DNA of 19,927 nt from Caccousia sp900752115. Lineage in GTDB: Bacteria > Bacillota > Clostridia > Oscillospirales > Acutalibacteraceae. A program made the position numbers and the translations under genes. The DNA is taken from assembly GCA_902472225.1 (NCBI GenBank), contig CABRNB010000051.1, positions 1 to 19,927 on the forward strand, in the 5' to 3' direction. Below, in pieces: positions 14,887-19,927 of the stretch. The notes below the pieces were generated by a model. That model did not search any database, was not told the origin of the DNA, and saw nothing but the letters and a program-made list of their open reading frames with translations. Numbering within the stretch: the first letter of the stretch is position 1; each line of letters begins with the position of its first letter.

Positions 14887-14938
14887 TTGAAATTTACTGT
14901 GAAATCTGCTATAATTATTTATGTTAAAACTTTAACAA
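14887..14938 (+). promoter_or_regulatory. Promoter with Rex operator for the hydrogenase operon
   Basis: TTGAAA (14887-14892), a 17-nt spacer and TATAAT (14910-14915) form a strong sigma-A promoter. Six bases later comes TGTTAA-AACT-TTAACA (14922-14937), a perfect 6-4-6 dyad. With its flanks it matches the clostridial Rex consensus TTGTTAA-N4-TTAACAA at 13 of 14 defined positions. It sits on the expected transcription start. Rex binds such sites when NADH is low and leaves when NADH rises, so the operon should be switched on when reduced cofactor accumulates. The rex gene is not in this window. Confidence 0.85.
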
Positions 14939-15000
14939 AACTGCTCTGTATCTGTCTCATTTGAGAAAACAAAAATGAAGAAAGGAAGGCATCGGCATCT

Positions 15001-15249
15001 ATGGAGGTAACTATCTGCATCGGCAGCTCCTGCCATCTGAAGGGCTCCAGGGATATCATTTCCATTCTGCAGCGTTTGATTGCCCTGAACCGCCTGGAAG
15101 ATCAGGTTGAGCTCAAAGGCTCTTTCTGCATGGGGGAATGCATGAATAACGGAGTCTGCGTCTGCATCGACGGCGAACGCTTCAACGTAACTCCGCTGGG
15201 GACGGAGGAGTTTTTCAAAACCGAGATCATGAAGCGGCTGGGCAAATAA
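15001..15249 (+). CDS. NuoE-like thioredoxin-fold [2Fe-2S] protein
   Basis: An 82-residue ferredoxin of the thioredoxin-like [2Fe-2S] type, related to the NuoE / HydC (HymA) subunits. Likely cluster ligands are Cys6 and Cys11 (C-x4-C) and Cys43 and Cys47 (C-x3-C, in FCMGEC). Cys53 and Cys55 lie just beyond. It has only the single domain, without the N-terminal helical part of NuoE. ATG at 15001 follows AAGGAAGG at a long spacing (about 12 nt). It is the first gene after the Rex-regulated promoter and ends 37 bp before the sensory hydrogenase gene. Its likely role is to pass electrons to or from one of the two downstream hydrogenases, or to a bifurcating complex elsewhere; which one cannot be told from sequence. 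Confidence 0.85.
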   Translation: MEVTICIGSSCHLKGSRDIISILQRLIALNRLEDQVELKGSFCMGECMNNGVCVCIDGERFNVTPLGTEEFFKTEIMKRLGK

Positions 15250-15286
15250 ACCGGACCTGTATTATGGATGGAGAAGGAGTTTTCAC

Positions 15287-16999
15287 ATGAGTAGTATTAT
15301 CGGCTTGAAAAAAGCAAACTGCAAGAACTGCTACCGCTGTGTCAAGGTCTGTCCGGTGAAATCGATCCGCGTGGCGGACGGTCAGGCGACCATCATTGAT
15401 CGCAGCTGTATTCTCTGCGGCACCTGCCTGGAACGCTGCCCGCAGAATGCGAAGACGCTGATTAGCCACCGGGACGTGGTGGAGCGCTATCTGAGCTCCG
15501 GCGACAACGTGATCCTTTCGATTGCGCCGTCCTACTATGGTTGTTTCCACATACAGGATCCGAAGCGCTTTGCGGGCGCCGTCAAGGCGCTGGGATTCTT
15601 CGGTGTGAGCGAGACAAGCGAAGGCGCGGCGTATGTGACGGCGGAATATCATCGCCTGATCCAGGAAAACAAGATGAAGAACATCATCACCACCTGCTGC
15701 CCGTCTTTCAACCGTCTGGTGGAACTGTATCATCCGGGTTTGATTGATCAGCTCGCTCCCGTTGTCTCGCCGATGATTGCGCATGCCCGGCTGCTCAAGC
15801 AGCGTTTTCCGGGTTCCCGCGTCGTTTTCTGCGGTCCGTGCATCGCAAAGATCGACGAGGCGGACGACGCCCGTCACTGCAATGAGGTCGACGCGGTTCT
15901 GACGTTTGAGGATCTGATCGCCATGCTTCATGACAAGGGTGTGTCGATCGAGACGGCTGAGCCTGCCTCCTTCCTCAACGGCAGCTCCAAGATTCTGCGC
16001 ATGTATCCCGTCAACGAGGGGATTCTCGCTTCCCTGCGTCAGCTGGGGGATACGGGCGACTGGAGATTCCTGAGTGTTTCCGGCACCACGGAGAGTAAGG
16101 ATCTGTGCGAGGCTCTGGAAGCGGGAGAACTGGAGCATTGCGTGATTGAGGTCAACGCCTGCCGGGATGGCTGCGTCAACGGTCCTGCAACGGGCGTGAA
16201 GGCGCACGAGCGTTTCTCGAGCAGCGTCAGCGTGCGCAATTACGCGCTGGAGGACTGCGACGAGTATCCGACGCTGCGCGACAGCATTCCGATGCACAAA
16301 ACGTTCCTGGATCGTTCTCCCAAGGAGGAGATTCCGGACGAAGATACCATTCGCGCGATTCTGGCCAAGATTGGCAAAAACGGCCCCGAGGACGAGCTCA
16401 ATTGCGGATCCTGCGGATATCCGACCTGTCGTGCCAAGGCGATTGCCGTTTTCCAGGGCAAGGCCGAGCTGGAGATGTGCGTGCCGTTTATGAAGGAGCG
16501 CGCGGAGTCCTTCGCAAACTGCCTGCTGGCAGAGACGCCGAACATTACCATCATGGTCGACGAGGAGCTCAATATCGTTGAATTCAACAAGGCGGCGGAG
16601 AACGTGTTCCGCATCACACGCAGTGAGGCGCTTCAGAAGTGCATCTATGAGCTGATGGATCCGAGCGACTTTGAGTTTGTCTTTACCAGCCACCAGTCCA
16701 TTTCCGACAAGAAGGTGACGATGAAGGAGTACGGCATTACCACGCTGCAGAATCTGATCTATGTTGAGAAGGATAAGATTGTCATCGGCATCTTCAAGGA
16801 TATCACGCAGGAGGAAAAGGCGCTCGAGAATCAGTATAAGCTCCGGGCCGAAACGATGGAAATGGCGCAGAAGGTCATTGACAAGCAGATGATTGCGGCT
16901 CAGCAGATTGCAAGCCTCCTCGGTGAGACGACGGCGGAGACGAAGGTGTCCCTGACAAAGCTCAAAAACATGATTGTCTTCGATTCGGATGAAGCGTAA
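15287..16999 (+). CDS. hydS: Group C (HydS-type) [FeFe]-hydrogenase with PAS domain, putative H2 sensor
   Basis: A 570-residue protein. Residues 1-60 hold two [4Fe-4S] ferredoxin motifs (Cys12/15/18/22 and Cys41/44/47/51). The H-domain (about 70-310) carries L1 TTCCPSF (135-141), L2 CGPCIAK (182-188) and L3 NACRDGC (290-296), so the H-cluster ligands Cys138, Cys185, Cys292 and Cys296 are kept. A further cluster motif follows (Cys373, 376, 381, 398), then a PAS domain (about 412-508) and a helical tail (510-570). The L1-L3 variants and the PAS domain are the marks of group C enzymes. These turn over H2 slowly and are thought to sense it, passing the signal through PAS to a partner. Met of the catalytic L2 motif is Gly183 here. 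ATG at 15287 follows AAGGAG. The phosphatase gene directly downstream is the obvious signalling partner. Confidence 0.92.
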   Translation: MSSIIGLKKANCKNCYRCVKVCPVKSIRVADGQATIIDRSCILCGTCLERCPQNAKTLISHRDVVERYLSSGDNVILSIAPSYYGCFHIQDPKRFAGAVKALGFFGVSETSEGAAYVTAEYHRLIQENKMKNIITTCCPSFNRLVELYHPGLIDQLAPVVSPMIAHARLLKQRFPGSRVVFCGPCIAKIDEADDARHCNEVDAVLTFEDLIAMLHDKGVSIETAEPASFLNGSSKILRMYPVNEGILASLRQLGDTGDWRFLSVSGTTESKDLCEALEAGELEHCVIEVNACRDGCVNGPATGVKAHERFSSSVSVRNYALEDCDEYPTLRDSIPMHKTFLDRSPKEEIPDEDTIRAILAKIGKNGPEDELNCGSCGYPTCRAKAIAVFQGKAELEMCVPFMKERAESFANCLLAETPNITIMVDEELNIVEFNKAAENVFRITRSEALQKCIYELMDPSDFEFVFTSHQSISDKKVTMKEYGITTLQNLIYVEKDKIVIGIFKDITQEEKALENQYKLRAETMEMAQKVIDKQMIAAQQIASLLGETTAETKVSLTKLKNMIVFDSDEA

Positions 17000-17050
17000 T
17001 CCCGCGTCAGACGAGACAAAACGACTTCATCTTCAGGAGGGAAGCGAATC

Positions 17051-18229
17051 ATGAAAATACATATTGACGCCGCGTTTAAGAGCGTCAACAAAAACAACGA
17101 GGAGCTCTGCGGCGATAAGGTACAGATCCTGCGCACGGAGAACTCCACCATCGCTGTACTGGCCGACGGCCTGGGCAGCGGTGTCAAGGCCAACATTCTC
17201 TCCACGCTGACGAGTACCATCATTGCAACCATGCTCCAGGGAGGCGCCAGCGTGGTGGAAGCGGTGGAGACGATTGCCTCGACTCTGCCGGTGTGCAGTG
17301 TCCGTAAGCTCGCCTACTCCACCTTCAGCATTGCTCAGATTTTTGACGACGGTCATGTGGATCTGGTGGAGTTCGACAATCCGCCCTGCATTTTTATCCG
17401 CAACGGCGAGGTCATGGACCTCAGCGACTGCTCCGAGCTCAAGGAGTGTGCGGGCAAGAACGTGACGGAAAGCCATTTCACCATGATGTCGGGCGACGTG
17501 CTCGCGCTGGTAAGCGACGGCGTCATCTATGCCGGGGTGGGGCAGGCGCTCAACTTTGGCTGGAACTGGGACAACGTCTCCTCCTGGCTGGCCAAGACCA
17601 CCAAGAAGGAGAGCTCTGCTCCGCGTCTTGCCGTTTCGCTGATCGAGGCGGTCAACGATCTCTACATGGGCAAGCCGGGCGACGATTCCACCTGTCTGGT
17701 GCTTAAGGCGACGCCGCGCTGTGTCGTCAATATGCTGGCCGGTCCTCCGGTGGACAAGGCGGACGACAACCGGATGGTTCACGACTTTATGGTTTCTCCG
17801 GGGAAAAAGGTGATCTGCGGCGGTACAAGCGCCAATATTGTCGCGCGTGTGCTTAATCGCAAAATCGAGACGACGCTCAACTATTCCGATCCGACTCTCC
17901 CGCCGACAGGAAAGATTCAGGGCATCGATCTGGTGACTGAGGGTGTTCTTACCCTGTCGCGCACCGTGGAGATTCTCCGCGACTACATCAATCATGAGAC
18001 GGATTCGTACTATTTCCGCCGTCTCGACGAGGACAACGGCGCGGCCAAAATTGCAAAGCTCATCCTCGAAAACTGCACCAGCCTGCGGATTTTCGCGGGA
18101 CGCGCCATCAATCCGGCCCATCAGAATCCGGGCCTGCCTGCCGATTTGAGCATCAAAATGCAGCTGCTCGATCAGTTGGCCTCCCTTGTAAAGGAGCTCG
18201 GCAAGCCGGTGGAAAAGATGTACTATTGA
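17051..18229 (+). CDS. SpoIIE/PP2C-type serine phosphatase with extra C-terminal domain
   Basis: A 392-residue protein. Residues 1-222 are a PP2C-fold phosphatase of the SpoIIE type. The metal-binding acidic motifs are present: GDK (Asp22), LADGLGSG with Asp39, SDGV (155-158) and GDDST (210-214). Such enzymes remove phosphate from serine or threonine of anti-anti-sigma (STAS) or other regulatory proteins. Residues 230-392 form a second domain I cannot assign; it contains GGTSANIVARVLNRK and IDLVTEGVLTLSRTVEIL and resembles no domain I know. There is no transmembrane or PAS segment, so regulation must come from another protein, most simply the PAS hydrogenase encoded 51 bp upstream. ATG at 17051 has AGGAGGG at good spacing. 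No kinase or STAS gene occurs in the window. Confidence 0.88.
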   Translation: MKIHIDAAFKSVNKNNEELCGDKVQILRTENSTIAVLADGLGSGVKANILSTLTSTIIATMLQGGASVVEAVETIASTLPVCSVRKLAYSTFSIAQIFDDGHVDLVEFDNPPCIFIRNGEVMDLSDCSELKECAGKNVTESHFTMMSGDVLALVSDGVIYAGVGQALNFGWNWDNVSSWLAKTTKKESSAPRLAVSLIEAVNDLYMGKPGDDSTCLVLKATPRCVVNMLAGPPVDKADDNRMVHDFMVSPGKKVICGGTSANIVARVLNRKIETTLNYSDPTLPPTGKIQGIDLVTEGVLTLSRTVEILRDYINHETDSYYFRRLDEDNGAAKIAKLILENCTSLRIFAGRAINPAHQNPGLPADLSIKMQLLDQLASLVKELGKPVEKMYY

Positions 18230-18273
18230 CCTCGACATGAACAGTCCCGCAGAGGACGGAAAGGCGTGAGTCC

Positions 18274-19725
18274 ATGCAATACGATAACGACGCAAAGCTC
18301 ATGAAATACAAGGTTCTGCAAAGCGTGGCAAAATACAGCTTTGAAGGAACGCTTGAGGAGCATATCAACGAGATTCCCTATGAAATCATTCCCGGTCCGG
18401 TGCCGACATACCGCTGCTGCATCTATCGCGAGCGGGAAATTATCCGGGAGCGGATTTCCAGCGCCCGCGGCGAGCTGCTTCCCGGCCAGCCGGAGCGGGG
18501 CATTGTCGGCGTGCTTCCGGCAGCCTGCGAGGGCTGTCCGATCAGCCGCTTTACCGTGACGGACAACTGCCAGCGCTGCCTTGCGAAAAAGTGCCAGGCG
18601 GCCTGCCCGTTCGGCGCAATTTCCATTACCGGCAAAGGCGCTTATATCGATCCCTCCAAATGTAAGGAGTGCGGCCGCTGTGCGGCGGCCTGTCCGTATA
18701 ATGCCATCTCCGATACCATGCGTCCCTGTATGCGCGCCTGTCCCGTGGGCGCCATCAGCAAGGACGACTATAACCGTGCGCAGATTGATTACGGCAAGTG
18801 CATCAGCTGCGCGGCCTGTGTCGTCGGCTGCCCGTTCGGCGCAATTACCGACCGTTCGAACATTGTCGCGGTGATTGAAGCACTCCGGAAAAAGGAAAAC
18901 ATTGTCGCGACCTTTGCCCCTGCGATTGAGGGACAGTTCGGCGATGCGAACGTCGGTATGCTGAAAGCCGCAATCAAGAAGCTCGGCTTCACCGATGTGG
19001 TGGAGGTGGCGCTGGGCGCGGATGCGACCGCGTGGCATGAAGCACAGGAGCTCAAGGAAGCCATCCAGAATAAGATGAAGATGACAACCTCGTGCTGCCC
19101 TGCCTTCGTGGAAATGATTGAGAAGCATTTCCCGAAGCTGATTCCGAACATTTCCCATACGGGTTCGCCGATGACGCTTATTGCCCGGTATATCCGCGAG
19201 GCGGATCCCAGCGCCAAGGTTGTCTTTATCGGTCCCTGTGTGGCGAAAAAGCTGGAAATTCAGCGCGTGGAGGACAGCGCCGATTATGTGCTTACCTTCG
19301 AAGAGCTGGCCGCGATGTTCGACGCCTTGAACATCAAGCCCAATGAGCCGGCTGAAAATGAGCAGGACGGCAGCAAGCTTGCCAAGGGCTTTGCACAGAG
19401 CGGCGGCGTGGCCGCTTCTGTCGCCGAAGTCCTGGACGAAGAGGGCTTCGAGATCCCGTTCAGCTGCGTGAAGTGCAATGGCGCGAAAGAATGCAAGAAA
19501 TTCCTGATGATTATGAACGCCGGCAAGATGCAGGAGGATATTCTCGAGGGCATGGCGTGTGAGGGCGGTTGTGTGGCCGGTCCCGGCGGCGTCGAGACGC
19601 TCCAGAAGCTGCTGCGCGCCCGCGCCAAGCTTGTGGCTGCTGCCGACAACCGCGGCATCACCGAGAATATGCAGCAGATGCATGACTTTTCCAAGATCAA
19701 TATGACGGTTCACCGTCGTCCGTAA
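18274..19725 (+). CDS. Group B-type monomeric [FeFe]-hydrogenase
   Basis: A 483-residue [FeFe]-hydrogenase. The N-terminal 95 residues are an extension with paired cysteines (Cys48/49, Cys85/88). Ferredoxin-like clusters follow: Cys99/102/107/111, Cys130/133/136/140, Cys152/156 and Cys176/179/182/186. The H-domain (about 205-445) has L1 TSCCPAF (272-278), L2 IGPCVAKKLE (319-328) and L3 EGMACEGGC (425-433). The H-cluster ligands are therefore Cys275, Cys322, Cys429 and Cys433, with the proton-relay Cys274 kept. L2 Met is replaced by Gly320, and these variants match group B enzymes rather than classical group A. It probably exchanges electrons with ferredoxin to make or use H2. ATG at 18274 has a weak AAAGG site; the gene is 44 bp after the phosphatase. 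The maturation genes hydEFG are not in the window. Confidence 0.9.
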   Translation: MQYDNDAKLMKYKVLQSVAKYSFEGTLEEHINEIPYEIIPGPVPTYRCCIYREREIIRERISSARGELLPGQPERGIVGVLPAACEGCPISRFTVTDNCQRCLAKKCQAACPFGAISITGKGAYIDPSKCKECGRCAAACPYNAISDTMRPCMRACPVGAISKDDYNRAQIDYGKCISCAACVVGCPFGAITDRSNIVAVIEALRKKENIVATFAPAIEGQFGDANVGMLKAAIKKLGFTDVVEVALGADATAWHEAQELKEAIQNKMKMTTSCCPAFVEMIEKHFPKLIPNISHTGSPMTLIARYIREADPSAKVVFIGPCVAKKLEIQRVEDSADYVLTFEELAAMFDALNIKPNEPAENEQDGSKLAKGFAQSGGVAASVAEVLDEEGFEIPFSCVKCNGAKECKKFLMIMNAGKMQEDILEGMACEGGCVAGPGGVETLQKLLRARAKLVAAADNRGITENMQQMHDFSKINMTVHRRP

Positions 19726-19927
19726 CCGTGTGGAGCCGATCCGGATCCCGGTGCGGTGAAAGTACGGCGCAAAGGGACTGCTGCAGAATGTAAACGCAAT
19801 TGCAATCTGCATAAAAACTAGAAACAGGTAATGAAAATCGGCCCTCGAGAGAAGTGGTGAATGAACCGCCCCAGATTGTGCGGACAGCACAAAAAGAGTC
19901 CCTGAGTAGGAAAATTCAATTTTAGCA
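19726..19927. other. Non-coding tail of the window
   Basis: About 200 bp after the second hydrogenase gene. I see no start codon with a ribosome binding site leading to an open frame that runs off the end, and no strong terminator hairpin, so the operon may continue beyond the window. Confidence 0.5.

Noticed and set aside
15227..19890. Three long minus-strand frames (420-555 codons) opposite the hydrogenase operon
   Set aside because: Compositional shadows of genes with unmistakable hydrogenase and phosphatase motifs on the plus strand.

Overview
The window looks like chromosomal DNA from an anaerobic, moderately GC-rich member of the Clostridia (Bacillota), probably a gut type. The reasons are strong GGAGG-type ribosome binding sites with some GTG and TTG starts, near-consensus sigma-A promoters with 17-nt spacers, oxygen-sensitive [FeFe]-hydrogenase genes behind a Rex-type redox operator, and a CopA/CopZ/CsoR copper system. 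I cannot name a species. There are no tRNA or rRNA genes, CRISPR arrays or transposases.

Layout. (1) 1-1500: a URO-D-family gene on the minus strand, broken by one extra base in a C run near its 5' end, with a perfect 18-bp terminator stem beyond it. (2) 1815-3884, minus strand: a Ro60/Rsr (TROVE) RNA-binding protein, a structured leader that might hold a Y RNA, and a small glycine-rich beta-flower-like repeat protein. (3) 3885-4403: a non-coding stretch with two 51-bp direct repeats, then a strong promoter driving a membrane protein with SH3-like C-terminal modules. (4) 5589-6765, minus: a GNAT acetyltransferase and a left-handed beta-helix (maltose/galactoside type) O-acetyltransferase. (5) 7083-11190, minus: an operon of a MarR regulator and the two halves of a heterodimeric ABC exporter (one degenerate, one canonical ATPase site), with a consensus promoter and candidate operators. 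(6) 11236-11680, minus: two small overlapping ORFs of unknown function. (7) 11798-14854, plus: a copper operon, with a CsoR-like operator, CopA, a CopZ domain fused in frame to CopA but carrying its own ribosome binding site and ATG, and CsoR. (8) 14887-19725, plus: a hydrogen-metabolism/sensing operon made of a NuoE-like [2Fe-2S] protein, a PAS-bearing group C (HydS-type) [FeFe]-hydrogenase, a SpoIIE/PP2C-type phosphatase with an unassigned C-terminal domain, and a group B-type [FeFe]-hydrogenase.

The most interesting parts are the last two. In the hydrogenase operon the sensor hydrogenase, a phosphatase and a second hydrogenase are transcribed together from one promoter whose start site is covered by a near-perfect Rex box. 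This suggests combined NADH/NAD+ and H2 control, with a protein-phosphorylation output whose kinase and target are not in the window. In the copper operon one reading frame appears built to give both a CopA-CopZ fusion and a free 68-residue CopZ chaperone.
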